Positions 11,103 to 20,296 of a stretch of 39,121 bases of DNA are shown one piece after another. Origin of the DNA: Syntrophus sp. (in: bacteria). GTDB taxonomy: Bacteria > Desulfobacterota > Syntrophia > Syntrophales > UBA8958. The stretch is from positions 66,680 through 105,800 of the forward strand of contig JANXZC010000079.1 in the NCBI GenBank assembly GCA_025355725.1, given 5' to 3'. The notes beneath the pieces were generated by a model. The model saw only the letters and a list, made by a program, of their open reading frames with translations. It searched no databases and was not told the DNA's origin. The stretch's first letter is position 1, and the number at the start of each line of letters is the position of its first letter. Position numbers and translations under genes: made by a program.

Positions 11103-11657
11103 TTATTTTATCTTGTCCATAATTGTTGACGAAGAAAGAACCTGTGCATAGAGCCCTGACAGGGCAGCCATAAATGCAGCATGAACTTCTGACGCGGCTA
11201 CGGTATGGGAAAGAAATAACAGCTCCCGTGTGGCGCAGGCGTCATGAGGCACAAGGCAATTAAATCCGGTGTCCACAGCCGCTCTTACCGTCGCATCGAT
11301 GCACATGTGGCTCATAGCCCCACAAACCACCAGCGTCTTGACATTGGCCGCACGCAGTTGATCCAGCAGGGGTGTTTCGCGAAAGCTGTTGGGGAAGTGT
11401 TTGATGATAACCGGTTCGCCTAGGGCCGGGGTCACGGAGGCGTGAATTTCCACCCCTGCGGTGTCGGCCTGAAAAAATGGCGCCCGGGGGTGTGGGGAGA
11501 TGTGCTGGACATGAAAAACAGGCAGTCCTCGCTCGCGAAACATGCTTAAGAGAAGGGCGGCGTTTTCCGCTGCGAGGTCCATGTTTTCCAGTGCCATCTT
11601 CCCGCCGGGAAAGTAATCATTCTGAATATCAACAAGCATCAGGGCTCTATGGTCCAT
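11103..11657 (-). CDS. Isochorismatase-fold cysteine hydrolase
   Basis: The protein has 184 residues, with GGAGG five bases before the ATG at 11657. The fold is recognised by its catalytic triad: Asp10 in MLVDIQNDYF, Lys86 in VIIKHFPNSF, and the nucleophile Cys119 in CGAMSHMCIDAT. The cis-peptide region before the Cys is also typical. Members hydrolyse nicotinamide, N-carbamoylsarcosine, isochorismate or related amides; the substrate cannot be fixed from motifs alone. The length suits the small single-domain subgroup. No NAD salvage genes are adjacent, although nadA lies about 3 kb away on the other strand. The protein is cytoplasmic with no signal peptide. A strong hairpin lies upstream, between this gene and the next minus-strand gene, suggesting separate transcription. 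Confidence 0.9.
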   Translation of the reverse strand: MDHRALMLVDIQNDYFPGGKMALENMDLAAENAALLLSMFRERGLPVFHVQHISPHPRAPFFQADTAGVEIHASVTPALGEPVIIKHFPNSFRETPLLDQLRAANVKTLVVCGAMSHMCIDATVRAAVDTGFNCLVPHDACATRELLFLSHTVAASEVHAAFMAALSGLYAQVLSSSTIMDKIK

Positions 11658-11724
11658 GAATTCCTCCTGGTTATCGACTGACCCCCTCCGGTTAATATGA
11701 TTTTCAACATATGGTCAGAAACAA

Positions 11725-11760
11725 TTCACCAGACCTTCATATCGAAGAAGGTCTGGTGAA
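11725..11760 (-). terminator. Strong hairpin, probable terminator of the EipA-like gene
   Basis: A perfect 14-bp inverted repeat (arms 11725-11738 and 11747-11760, loop of 8) lies 25 nt beyond the stop of the minus-strand gene 11786-12223. On the minus strand it is followed by a modest T-rich stretch (AATTGTTTCT). On the plus strand a T6 run begins about 9 nt after the stem. It separates two minus-strand genes, which supports a termination role. Confidence 0.65.
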
Positions 11761-11785
11761 TGATGGATTTTTTATTAAAATAGAA

Positions 11786-12223
11786 TTATTTTGTCAGTGT
11801 CAGTTTTACACCTTCAAGGGCGAGTTTGAAATTGATACCCTTTGTGAGGGCAAAGAGTTTGATTGTAACTCCGTTCTGATTCTTCATCGTAATTACACCG
11901 GCGCCCCCTGCTAAAGTAGCCTCAGATGAGACGGTGGTATAGGTCCCGTTAAAGTCTTCGAGTTTTTTCAAGTTGAAGACTTCGCCATTTGCATTCACTT
12001 TGCTAACACCCACGTCAATTACAGACAGCCCTTTAATCTTGAAGGGATATTCTTTTACCTGATAGGTTAGGACGCCATCTCCCCAGCTATAGCCTATGCC
12101 AACAGCAACCTGGCCCTGTGAGAATCTGATGGTAGCATCCGGCTTATCCTGACTGAAGGCAGGACCGGAGATTAAAAAACACATTATCAGAACCATAATA
12201 CCCAAACTCAACGCTTTCTTCAT
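11786..12223 (-). CDS. Exported EipA/DUF1134-like protein, 145 residues
   Basis: The ATG at 12223 is chosen because AAGGAGG lies just upstream and it begins a clear signal peptide: MKKALSLGIMVLIMCFL, cleaved after a motif like GPAFS. The longer frame would bury that signal. The mature part (about 120 residues) is a glycine- and beta-rich domain (VAVGIGYSWGDGVLTY, then IKGLSVIDVGVSKVNA, then GGAGVITMKNQNGVTI). This pattern resembles the EipA/DUF1134 family of periplasmic proteins linked to envelope integrity; I hold the family call loosely. The protein is likely periplasmic and probably monocistronic, with the hairpin behind it. No partner gene is evident. Confidence 0.7.
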   Translation of the reverse strand: MKKALSLGIMVLIMCFLISGPAFSQDKPDATIRFSQGQVAVGIGYSWGDGVLTYQVKEYPFKIKGLSVIDVGVSKVNANGEVFNLKKLEDFNGTYTTVSSEATLAGGAGVITMKNQNGVTIKLFALTKGINFKLALEGVKLTLTK

Positions 12224-12555
12224 AAATAAAACCTCCTTTTCTGTTTTGGGATTGTCTCCTGTCTGATCCATCGCTTGCCTAATATAGTTTCCACTATCAT
12301 TTCCAACCAGATTCAAGGTCGCACAGCGCCCCTTCAGTATGTGTAGCGACTTCCCAATTCTGACTGAGCTAATGTTTACAAAAGAGCCCCTTCATCCGGC
12401 CGTCAACATCTGCGCACCTCGTATCACAATTATGGCTGAAAAAGAACATCAATGATTTTGATCCGAAAACCTGTATTTTCATCGTGGTTGTTGATCTATT
12501 GAATTCAGGAAGCTATCTTGATTTTTCTTAAAATAATTGTATACGGATACCCCCG
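12224..12555. other. Intergenic region of 332 bp
   Basis: This stretch lies between two minus-strand genes. It should hold the promoter of the EipA-like gene near 12260-12320, where TATATT-like sequence occurs, but I find no convincing pair of boxes. I see no coding frame, RNA gene or sizable inverted repeat. Confidence 0.5.
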
Positions 12556-13122
12556 TCATCTGTTGATCGAATTCAACAGCCTTTCCGCGGCCTCGTTAAT
12601 GACCTCACGATGGACTTCAAAGGGATAACCCATATTAGTTTTCCGAGCATCCACTTCCAATGAAAAAAGAATTTTCCCACTTTTCACATCAATCAATCGG
12701 CAAATGAAATCTAATTTTGCAACAGGTGTTATGACTTTTCCATAGTCAACGATCGATCCGACGAGAATGGCATCCACGCCAAGTAAGTTTCCGATTTTGC
12801 CCACCGTTTTTTCATCTATTAATCCGGACTGGCTCAATTTATGTTCATCTAGTATCTTATTTAGTTGTCTACGTTCCATGACGTTGACTTTTTTCGTTAC
12901 CAAACGATTAATGATCTTCTCCTGCAATTCAATAGCAGGATTTGGGAAAGAAGACTTGTCATGTCTTTCGTCGACAAACTCGATTACGGCTATCCGATTG
13001 ACTTGTGACGGTATTGTTACGCCATCGGAAGGCTTGACGATTGATTCCTGTTGAATGGACGCGGGAACACAAGCGCATAGGATCAATAAAGTGTTTAAAG
13101 CGATGATTATCAGTTTCTTCAT
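12556..13122 (-). CDS. CsgG/TolB-N-like outer-membrane lipoprotein, 188 residues
   Basis: The protein starts with a lipoprotein signal peptide (MKKLIIIALNTLLILCAC) and a lipobox cysteine at residue 16 or 18. The body matches the CsgG-type domain: a first strand IAVIEFVDE, then VMERRQLNKILDE, then KIGNLLGVDAILVGSIVDYG, and a strand pair around CRLIDVKSGKILFS. CsgG forms the curli secretion channel, but many short relatives in Gram-negative bacteria are lipoproteins of unknown role. At 188 residues this one is shorter than CsgG (about 260) and lacks obvious transmembrane-strand insertions. No curli genes are nearby. It is likely attached to the outer membrane facing the periplasm. The start ATG at 13122 has only a weak ribosome site. 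Confidence 0.8.
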   Translation of the reverse strand: MKKLIIIALNTLLILCACVPASIQQESIVKPSDGVTIPSQVNRIAVIEFVDERHDKSSFPNPAIELQEKIINRLVTKKVNVMERRQLNKILDEHKLSQSGLIDEKTVGKIGNLLGVDAILVGSIVDYGKVITPVAKLDFICRLIDVKSGKILFSLEVDARKTNMGYPFEVHREVINEAAERLLNSINR

Positions 13123-13212
13123 GCTTCAAATCCGGTGTGGGGCGTTAAAATCGGAAAGGTTAAAGACTCATTAAAGGAGTTATATGTAAAAAATGCAAAA
13201 ATTCAAGTAAAA

Positions 13213-13310
13213 TGGCGGAAGTGCATGGGAATCGAACCCACCTGGGACGGTTTTAGCGCCCCACACCGGATTTGAAGTCCGGGAGGCCCACCAGTGACCT
13301 TGGCACTTCC
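13213..13310 (-). tRNA. selC: tRNA-Sec (UCA anticodon), with encoded CCA
   Basis: Read on the minus strand, this 98-nt RNA has an 8-bp acceptor stem (GGAAGTGC with GCACTTCC), a G discriminator and an encoded CCA end. The anticodon arm is CCGGACTTCAAATCCGG with UCA in the loop, and there is a long extra arm and a standard T arm (GTGGGTTCGATTCCCAT). The 8-bp acceptor, long variable arm and UCA anticodon identify selenocysteine tRNA, which reads in-frame UGA in selenoproteins with SelA, SelB and a SECIS element. None of those partners is in the window. It follows moeA on the same strand after about 70 nt. Confidence 0.96.
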
Positions 13311-13380
13311 GCACTGAAAAACAATGTCATATATTTTTTGTCGGCTCAATTATTCAGATGCCGTTAAGAGCCCTGGTTTC

Positions 13381-14622
13381 CTATACATAATCGGGATGGT
13401 CCGTCAGCTCCATGGATCTGTCCAGCAACTGAACAAATACCTCCTCGCCTTTCCGGAATGATGTCGTTTCTTCCGGCAGGACGATGAGTCCATTGGCCCG
13501 GACCATGGATTTCAGTATCCCCGATCCCTGCTCCCCCGTCGACCTTGCATAATAACGCCCGCCTTCCCAACGGACCTGCCCGCGCATAAAATAGCGCAAC
13601 CCTTCTCTTTTTTCAAGATCCCCTTCCAGGGTGGCCCGAATCATTTTCCGGTAAAGATTCTTATGTCCCATCATTTTAAGTATGGTCGGACGGACGAACT
13701 GTTCGAAGGAAATCATGGAAGAGACAGGATTTCCCGGCAGTCCGAATACCGGAACGCCCTGAATGGACCCGAAGGCCAGGGGTTTGCCGGGACGCATCGC
13801 CACCTGCCAGAATTGCATGGCGTTGCCCACTTCTTTCATGATGTCCTTGACGAGGTCATAATCCCCTACGGAGACGCCGCCCGAGGAGATGATCAGGTCC
13901 GCCCGGGTAGCCGCCCGGAATTTCTCGATCAGGTTTTCCCGCCGGTCCTTTACGATTCCCAATTGCAGGACCGTGGCGCCGCTTTCCATGACCTGGGCGG
14001 CGGTGGCGTAGCTGTTGCTGCTGATAATCTTCCATGAAGAGGGCGGTTCGTCGATATCGACGAGCTCGTCGCCCGTGGCCAGAACTGCTACCAACGGTCG
14101 CTGATAGACGGAGACGAAGGAGCGTCCCAGGGCGGCCAGCATTCCTACTTCCGCCGGACGGATGACGGACCCGCTGAAGATAACCGTTTCGCCCTCCCGG
14201 ACATCCTCGCCGGCAAGGCGAATGTCCAATCCCTGTAATGCTTCGACATGAATATGGACCTGATGGCCGTTCTTTTGGGTGTCTTCCATGCGGACAACGG
14301 CGTCGGCCCCTTCCGGGAGGGGAGCGCCGGTCATAATCCGGGAGGCCTGACCTTCAGCAAGGGCCTTTTGGGGGACTGTTCCCGCCGGTATGTCCTCAAT
14401 GACGTTCAGAATTACCGGACTTGTGCTTTTTGCCCCCCCCGTATCGCCGGCGCGGACAGCGTAACCGTCCATGGAGGAATTGTTTGTCGGCGGCAGGTGA
14501 CGGGGGGCGACGATATCCTCGCCCAGAACCCGTCCCAGGGCCTCCAGGATGTTCACTTTCTCCACAGGCAGCGGGACAACGGCATTGAGAATGGTTTTCA
14601 AGGCTTCATCAACACGGATCAT
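13381..14622 (-). CDS. moeA: Molybdopterin molybdenumtransferase MoeA
   Basis: The protein has 413 residues from the ATG at 14622 (MIRVDEALKTIL, the usual MoeA opening); a TTG 36 nt upstream would add a tail not seen in the family. Domain order is the MoeA N-terminal region with the GEDIVAPRHLPPTNNSSMDGYAVR segment (in short, PPTNNSSMDGYA), the MogA-like central domain with SSGGVSVGDYDLV and PGKPLAFG, FGLPGNPVSSM, and a C-terminal beta domain. It inserts molybdate (or tungstate) into adenylylated molybdopterin in the cytoplasm. It lies just upstream of selC on the same strand and is divergent from nadA. A molybdenum-cofactor gene next to the Sec tRNA suggests a use in Mo/W selenoenzymes such as formate dehydrogenase, which is inference. 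Confidence 0.93.
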   Translation of the reverse strand: MIRVDEALKTILNAVVPLPVEKVNILEALGRVLGEDIVAPRHLPPTNNSSMDGYAVRAGDTGGAKSTSPVILNVIEDIPAGTVPQKALAEGQASRIMTGAPLPEGADAVVRMEDTQKNGHQVHIHVEALQGLDIRLAGEDVREGETVIFSGSVIRPAEVGMLAALGRSFVSVYQRPLVAVLATGDELVDIDEPPSSWKIISSNSYATAAQVMESGATVLQLGIVKDRRENLIEKFRAATRADLIISSGGVSVGDYDLVKDIMKEVGNAMQFWQVAMRPGKPLAFGSIQGVPVFGLPGNPVSSMISFEQFVRPTILKMMGHKNLYRKMIRATLEGDLEKREGLRYFMRGQVRWEGGRYYARSTGEQGSGILKSMVRANGLIVLPEETTSFRKGEEVFVQLLDRSMELTDHPDYV

Positions 14623-14671
14623 AACGGGGAAACTATATGAAAAGGGAGGTCTTGTCAACCATTACCCATGT

Positions 14672-14701
14672 TTGCCCTTGAAGAAAAGCCGTTTATATTA
14701 T
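14672..14701 (+). promoter_or_regulatory. Candidate sigma-70-type promoter for nadA-mfd
   Basis: TTGCCC at 14672-14677 and TATTAT at 14696-14701 are 18 nt apart in the moeA/nadA divergent gap, about 45 nt before the nadA start. The boxes are imperfect but well placed. Confidence 0.4.
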
Positions 14702-14746
14702 AGGAAGACCACCTTAGAATACAAAACAATAATCGGGGCTGTGCAT

Positions 14747-15658
14747 ATGGATAAAAAAGAGATCCAGGGTAAGATCCGCAAGCTCCTCGCAGAAAGAAAG
14801 GCGATTCTCCTTGCCCATTACTATCAGCGTGATGAAGTGCAGGAAATTGCCGATTATCTGGGAGATTCCCTGGGCTTGAGCATGGAGGCGGCCAAGACGG
14901 ATGCCGAGGTGATTGTCTTTGCCGGGGTTCATTTCATGGCGGAAAGCGCTTCCATCCTTTCTCCGGGGAAAACGGTTCTCCTGCCCCGGGCCGACGCCGG
15001 CTGTCCCCTCGCCGATATGATAGCGGTCGAGCAACTCCTGGCGGCAAAGCGGCAATATCCCGACGCCACGGTGGTTACGTACATCAATTCCTCAGCTGAA
15101 ATCAAAGCCCACAGCGATATCTGCTGCACCTCCGCCAACGCCCTGAAAGTGGTTCAATCGATTCCGGGGGAGGGACCGGTCCTGATGATTCCCGACGGCA
15201 ATCTGGCCCGCTATGTCGCAACGCGGACAAAAAAGACGATCATCCCCTGGGAAGGATTTTGCCCCATCCATCATCACCTGACGGCAGCGCAAGTTAGCCG
15301 TGTCAAGGCAATCCATCCCGACGCCGTGTTTGCTGCCCATCCTGAATGCACCCTCGCGGTCCTGGCCCTTGCCGACTTTATCGGCAGTACCACCGCCATT
15401 CTCAGTTACGCCGGGGAACCTCAGGTCCGCAAATTGATCGTCGGCACGGAAAGGGGCATCTTTTGCCAACTGCAAAGTCGTTATCCGGGAAAGGTCTTCA
15501 TCCCGGCCTCGGAAGAGATGCTCTGTGAAGACATGAAACATACCACCCTCGCAGATATCCTGGCCTCCCTGACGGAGATGAAGCATATCGTCAAGGTTCC
15601 GGAAGCAATAAGGATTCCCGCAAAAAGGGCCCTGGACAGAATGCTGGAGCTATCTTAA
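14747..15658 (+). CDS. nadA: Quinolinate synthase NadA
   Basis: The protein has 303 residues from the ATG at 14747 (MDKKEIQGKI). Upstream in-frame starts fall inside the moeA region and are not used. NadA condenses iminoaspartate with dihydroxyacetone phosphate to make quinolinate for NAD synthesis, using an oxygen-sensitive 4Fe-4S cluster. The family landmarks are present: LLAHYYQRDEVQEIAD, DSLGLS, FAGVHFMAES, and three cluster cysteines in DAGCPLAD, DICCTSANAL and HPEC. The length is normal for the short NadA form. NadB and NadC are not in the window. mfd starts 10 nt after its stop, so the two are probably co-transcribed. Confidence 0.96.
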   Translation: MDKKEIQGKIRKLLAERKAILLAHYYQRDEVQEIADYLGDSLGLSMEAAKTDAEVIVFAGVHFMAESASILSPGKTVLLPRADAGCPLADMIAVEQLLAAKRQYPDATVVTYINSSAEIKAHSDICCTSANALKVVQSIPGEGPVLMIPDGNLARYVATRTKKTIIPWEGFCPIHHHLTAAQVSRVKAIHPDAVFAAHPECTLAVLALADFIGSTTAILSYAGEPQVRKLIVGTERGIFCQLQSRYPGKVFIPASEEMLCEDMKHTTLADILASLTEMKHIVKVPEAIRIPAKRALDRMLELS

Positions 15659-15668
15659 ATTTCCTGAA

Positions 15669-18600
15669 ATGAGAAAAATCATACGGCAGTCGTTGAAGAG
15701 TCCCGATCCGGCCTTGGCAGACCTGCTGAACCGGATCGGTCAAGGAGATAGGTCCATCCCTGTCCATGGTGTGGAAGGGGCGGCGAAGCCCCTTTTAATG
15801 TCCCTGCTGCATCGACAAACACCCCGTCCCCTGTTGGTCATCACCCCTACGGAGAAGGAGGCGAAGCAATGCTGCCGCGATCTGTCCTTTTTTTCCGGGG
15901 CCGGGAAGGTTTTTCTCTATACCCCCTGGGAGGTCGTCTCGACAGACCTCTTTGCCTGGCAACGGGAGGTGGAATTGTCGCGAAGTGAGGTTCTCTGCCG
16001 CCTCCTGGCCGAGGAACCCGTCATGGTCGTTGTTCCCGTGAAGGCGCTCCTCCAGAAAGTACCGCCTAAAAAGATTCTTGCCGCTTATCTCCGTCCCGTC
16101 GCGATGGGGGATTTCATCGACCGGGACGAATGGATTCTTCAACTCCTCCAGGGCGGCTATCACCGCGTTTCCCTTGTGGAAGGGAAGGGTGAATTCGCTG
16201 TCCGCGGCCATGTTGTCGATCTGTTTCCCCCGACGGCATCGCACCCCCTCCGTCTGGAATTTATCGGGGATGAAATCGAATCCATCCGGCAATTCGACCC
16301 CGTGTCCCAGCGATCAAAAAAAGAGGTGGTCGAATTTCTATTGACGCCGGCCAGAGAAATCGTCATGACCGCAGATCGTCAAAGCCTCGGGATCCAGCAT
16401 ATCAAGGCCCGGGCCAACGACCTGGGGCTGCCGCGCCTGATGCGGGACCGGCTGGTAGAGCGGATGGTCAATGGCCTAACCATGTCCATCAACCCCCTGC
16501 TCCTCCCTCTCTTCTACGATGATACTGAGCAGCCGGGTTTTCTCCTGGATTACTTTTCCCCTGAGGGATTGCTGATCTTTGACGATACCATGGCGATCGG
16601 ACGTTCTCGGGAGGGCCTCGAAAACGAGATTGACCGACTCCTCATGAAGGCCCATCAGGAGGAAAGGTTTTATCTGGAAAGGGAGGCCCACTATTGGACC
16701 GGCGACGTTCTTACGGAGATTGCGGCGGGTTTCCAGAGCCTTCATTTCGATAACCTGGCCCTTGGTATTGACCCGGATGGCGTGGCCTTCCACATATCGA
16801 GCGATACGGGGGTCAAATCCGGGCTTCAGGTACAGGATGAGGCAGGAGAGATTCTTTTTCCCCTTGCCGAGCGGATCAGGGAATGGATTCGGGACGCTTA
16901 TCAGGTGTTTTTCCTCTGTAGCGGTTCCGAGGGTCGGCAACGCATGGTGCAGCTCTGCGAAGCCTACCAGCTTTCCTATAATCTCCTGCCTGTCGATCAG
17001 CCTTTTTTAGAGAGTCTTTCCCCGTCAACTAGTCAGGGCGGCCTTGGCATCTGTGAAGGCAGGATTTCCGGCGGGCTTGTTTACGAGGCCCTGCGCCTCG
17101 TCCTGATTTCCGATGAAGAGATCTACGGGCAGAAGATCGCCATCCGGCGGGCGCGGCCTTCCCGGGAGGGCTACTTCCTTAAATCCTTCGGGGAGCTCAG
17201 GGAAGGGAACTACGTCGTCCACAAGGAACACGGCATCGGTCTGTACCGGGGTCTCCAGAAGATTGCTGTGGAAAGTATCGAAAACGACTTTCTTCTCATT
17301 GAATACCTCGATCAGGACAAACTTTATATTCCGGTGGATCGTCTGGATCAGATCCAGCGCTATTTAGGCCCCGAAGGGGCGGCACCAAGAATAGACAGGC
17401 TGGGCGGAACTTCCTGGGAAACGGTCAAGGAACGGGTGAAAAAATCCATCCGCGATGTGGCGGAGGAACTGATGGCCGTCTATGCCGCCCGGGAGGTCAT
17501 GGACCGCCAATCCTTTTCACCGCCGGACCGGCTTTACAATGAATTCTGCGCCGTCTTTGAATACGAAGAAACCCCGGACCAGGCCCGGGCGATTGAAGAC
17601 ATCCATCTCGACATGAGCCGGACCAAGCCCATGGATCGGCTCATTTGCGGCGACGCCGGCTTCGGGAAAACGGAAGTGGCGCTACGGGCTTCATTCCGGG
17701 CTGTCATGGAGTCAAAACAGGTCGTGATCCTCGTGCCGACGACTATCCTGGCGGAGCAGCACTACCAGACCTTTTCCCGACGTTTCCGTGATTATCCCGT
17801 CCGGGTGGAGGTCCTCAACCGTTTCCGGACCAAGGCCGAGCAGGCGAAGGTTGTAGAAGGAATCAACAGGGGAACAGTGGACATCGTTGTCGGGACCCAT
17901 CGGCTCCTCCAGAAAGATATCCATTTCAAGGACCTGGGGCTGGTCGTTATCGACGAGGAACAGCGCTTTGGCGTGACTCACAAGGAAAAACTCAAAAAGC
18001 TTCGGACCCTTGTTGACGTCCTGACCCTGACGGCGACGCCGATTCCCCGGACCCTCCATCTCTCCCTCGTCGGCATTCGCGATCTGTCTATTATCACCAC
18101 GCCTCCGGAAGACCGTCAGCCGATAAAAACTTATGTCATCGAGTTCAACGAGGACATTATCAAAGAGGCGATTCATGGGGAACTGGATCGGCAAGGCCAG
18201 GTCTTCTTTCTCCATGACCGGGTCCGCTCCATCTACTCTATGGCTAGATTCATTGAAAAGCTGGTTCCCCGGGCACGGGTGGCGGTTCTCCACGGGCAGA
18301 TGAAGTCCGCTGAGATCGAGGCGACGATGGTGCGTTTTATCCAGAAAGAGGTCAATGTCCTGGTCTGTACTACCATCATCGGTTCCGGAGTGGATATCCC
18401 GACCGCCAATACTATGATCGTCAATCGCGCCGACCGCTTTGGCCTCGCCCAACTCTACCAGATCCGGGGCCGGGTGGGCCGGGCGAAAGAGGAAGCCCGG
18501 GCCTATCTCCTCGTTCCCAAAGGAGCCATGCTTTCCCGGGACGCCCAGAAACGCTTGCAGGTGATTATGGAATTTTCGGACCCGGGATCGGGCTTCCGGA

Positions 18601-19211
18601 TCGCTTCCAATGATCTCGAGATTCGCGGGGGCGGCAGCCTCCTGGGCGTTTCCCAGTCCGGTCATGTCTCGGCGGTTGGTTATGAGCTGTATACGGAGCT
18701 TATGGAGAAAACGGTCCAGGAACTCAGGGGCGAGCCGGTCATCAACGAGGAAGTCAAACCGGAGATCAATCTGGGGATACCGGCCATGATCCCCTCCGGT
18801 TACATGCCCGATGAACAGCGGCGCCTGGTGACCTATAAACGGGTTTCCCTGGCTGCCGGCGAGGAGGACCTTGCCGAGATCCGCGCGGAGCTCCTGGATT
18901 GCTATGGCTATGTGCCTCTAGAAATCGACAACCTTTTGGAAGTGATCCGGATCAGAAATCTTCTTAAAGAACTCAAAGGCAAGAAAATGGGTTACGATGG
19001 CAAACAACTGGTCGTTGTTTTTCAGCCGGACAGCCCCATCGATCCAGCCAGGATTCTCATGCTGTCCCGGACCGTGGCCAAAGGTGTGAAACTTACCCCG
19101 GACTTCAAGCTTATTGTCCCCCTGCCGGGTTTGACGGGAATGAAGATTACAACGACAATAAAGGATCTGCTGTGGTCCTTAAAAGACGATAGTCCCCAAC
19201 GCCAATCTTAA
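15669..19211 (+). CDS. mfd: Transcription-repair coupling factor Mfd
   Basis: The protein has 1180 residues, full length. Domains in order: a UvrB-like N-terminal module (about 1-350) that binds UvrA; the CarD-like RNA-polymerase-interacting domain ([19 protein letters not shown], near 510-570); and a RecG-like translocase with Walker [10 protein letters not shown] (near 660), box [20 protein letters not shown], and motif VI ([16 protein letters not shown]). A C-terminal TRCF domain follows. Mfd removes RNA polymerase stalled at lesions and recruits UvrA. uvrA lies about 1.1 kb downstream on the same strand, with only a SurA-like gene between. The ribosome site is weak, consistent with low expression after nadA. 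Confidence 0.97.
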   Translation: MRKIIRQSLKSPDPALADLLNRIGQGDRSIPVHGVEGAAKPLLMSLLHRQTPRPLLVITPTEKEAKQCCRDLSFFSGAGKVFLYTPWEVVSTDLFAWQREVELSRSEVLCRLLAEEPVMVVVPVKALLQKVPPKKILAAYLRPVAMGDFIDRDEWILQLLQGGYHRVSLVEGKGEFAVRGHVVDLFPPTASHPLRLEFIGDEIESIRQFDPVSQRSKKEVVEFLLTPAREIVMTADRQSLGIQHIKARANDLGLPRLMRDRLVERMVNGLTMSINPLLLPLFYDDTEQPGFLLDYFSPEGLLIFDDTMAIGRSREGLENEIDRLLMKAHQEERFYLEREAHYWTGDVLTEIAAGFQSLHFDNLALGIDPDGVAFHISSDTGVKSGLQVQDEAGEILFPLAERIREWIRDAYQVFFLCSGSEGRQRMVQLCEAYQLSYNLLPVDQPFLESLSPSTSQGGLGICEGRISGGLVYEALRLVLISDEEIYGQKIAIRRARPSREGYFLKSFGELREGNYVVHKEHGIGLYRGLQKIAVESIENDFLLIEYLDQDKLYIPVDRLDQIQRYLGPEGAAPRIDRLGGTSWETVKERVKKSIRDVAEELMAVYAAREVMDRQSFSPPDRLYNEFCAVFEYEETPDQARAIEDIHLDMSRTKPMDRLICGDAGFGKTEVALRASFRAVMESKQVVILVPTTILAEQHYQTFSRRFRDYPVRVEVLNRFRTKAEQAKVVEGINRGTVDIVVGTHRLLQKDIHFKDLGLVVIDEEQRFGVTHKEKLKKLRTLVDVLTLTATPIPRTLHLSLVGIRDLSIITTPPEDRQPIKTYVIEFNEDIIKEAIHGELDRQGQVFFLHDRVRSIYSMARFIEKLVPRARVAVLHGQMKSAEIEATMVRFIQKEVNVLVCTTIIGSGVDIPTANTMIVNRADRFGLAQLYQIRGRVGRAKEEARAYLLVPKGAMLSRDAQKRLQVIMEFSDPGSGFRIASNDLEIRGGGSLLGVSQSGHVSAVGYELYTELMEKTVQELRGEPVINEEVKPEINLGIPAMIPSGYMPDEQRRLVTYKRVSLAAGEEDLAEIRAELLDCYGYVPLEIDNLLEVIRIRNLLKELKGKKMGYDGKQLVVVFQPDSPIDPARILMLSRTVAKGVKLTPDFKLIVPLPGLTGMKITTTIKDLLWSLKDDSPQRQS

Positions 19212-19221
19212 GAGGATCGTC

Positions 19222-19301
19222 TCGACAGGAAATCTGTCGAATCCTTAGCTATGGTAAAAAAGGCATGATCGTGGTAGACGTCTCAAGGTGAAAAGCGAGA
19301 C
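19222..19301 (+). promoter_or_regulatory. mfd-surA spacer with two short hairpins
   Basis: A 7-bp stem (arms 19222-19228 and 19234-19240, loop GAAAT) and a weaker 5-bp stem (GTCTC at 19280-19284 with GAGAC at 19297-19301) precede the run CATTTTTTG. The second could act as a weak terminator or attenuator before the SurA-like gene. The stems are short, so this is tentative. Confidence 0.3.
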
Positions 19302-19322
19302 CATTTTTTGATGGGGGATGTT

Positions 19323-20291
19323 ATGAAAAAGATTTGCCTGGCAGTGGCCATTGGGATGCTGATCATAGGGGCGGTTATACCGGTTTCGGGAGAAGTTGTA
19401 GATCGGATTATTGCCATTGTGAACGATGATGTCATTACTCTCTCGGAACTGAACAACACCTTCGAACCCTATATGAAGAGAATTGAAGCGAGCCTCACGG
19501 GTAAAGAGAAGGAAAAAGTTGTTGCCGAGGGGAGAGCGACGATCCTGAACAAGATGATTGATAACAAGCTCATTGAGCAGGAAGCAAGAAAATCAGGTAT
19601 TATCATCAAGGACGATGAAGCCATGGGCGTCATCAGGGATATGCTGAAGAGCAGAAAAATGCAGATGCCGGATCTCCTCCAAGCACTGGATAAAGACGGA
19701 TTGACCTTTGATGCTTATAAACAGGACCTCAAAGAGCAACTGCAGCGACAGCAACTTGTTCGCAGGGAGATTCGCTCCAAGCTCGTCGTCACTGATGACG
19801 AGATCGGAGAGTATTACCGGCAGCACCGTGATGAATATGAGGGCAAAGAGGCGTTAAGGATCAAGCAGATCCTCCTTCCTGTCCCTCCGGGGACGGACCC
19901 GGCTATCCGTGAACGGGCACGGGAACTTGCCGAAAGTATTCTTAAGAGGATCAAGAACGGCGAGCCCTTTGAGGCCCTTGCAGCCCAATTTTCCCAAGGT
20001 CCGGCAACTGCCGCCGGCGGCGACATCGGATTTGTGGAAAAGGGACACATGCTGCCGGAAGTGGAAAAGGTTGCCCTGAACCTGGACATCGGCGGCGTCA
20101 GCCCGGTCATTGACTCTCCCCAGGGATTCTATATTATTCAGGTTGTCGACAAGCGCGGGGCCGGTTTGAAGCCCATCACCGAGGTCCGTCAGGAAATCCA
20201 GAACAAACTGGAAGAAGAAAAGGCGGCCAAGAAATTTGACCAGTGGGTTGTAGATCTTCGCAGTAAGTCCCTCGTTGATGTCAAACTCTGA
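19323..20291 (+). CDS. surA: SurA-like periplasmic peptidyl-prolyl isomerase/chaperone
   Basis: The protein has 322 residues from the ATG at 19323, chosen because it starts the signal peptide (MKKICLAVAIGMLIIGAV) with a G-rich site (GGGGG, 19313-19317) just before it. Residues 25-160 match the SurA N-terminal chaperone domain (VDRIIAIVNDDVITLSEL; ILNKMIDNKLIEQEARK). Residues 175-275 form one parvulin domain (LRIKQILLPVP; GGDIGFVEKGHMLPEVEK; GFYIIQVVDKR). E. coli SurA has two parvulin domains; one is usual in Desulfobacterota. It would assist folding of outer-membrane proteins in the periplasm. uvrA begins 5 nt after its stop, so the two genes share a transcript. Confidence 0.9.
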   Translation: MKKICLAVAIGMLIIGAVIPVSGEVVDRIIAIVNDDVITLSELNNTFEPYMKRIEASLTGKEKEKVVAEGRATILNKMIDNKLIEQEARKSGIIIKDDEAMGVIRDMLKSRKMQMPDLLQALDKDGLTFDAYKQDLKEQLQRQQLVRREIRSKLVVTDDEIGEYYRQHRDEYEGKEALRIKQILLPVPPGTDPAIRERARELAESILKRIKNGEPFEALAAQFSQGPATAAGGDIGFVEKGHMLPEVEKVALNLDIGGVSPVIDSPQGFYIIQVVDKRGAGLKPITEVRQEIQNKLEEEKAAKKFDQWVVDLRSKSLVDVKL

Positions 20292-20296
20292 AACAT

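Noticed and set aside
17712-18665. A 317-codon minus-strand open frame
   Set aside because: It lies wholly inside mfd, whose translocase motifs are clear; the antisense product is low in complexity and matches nothing.
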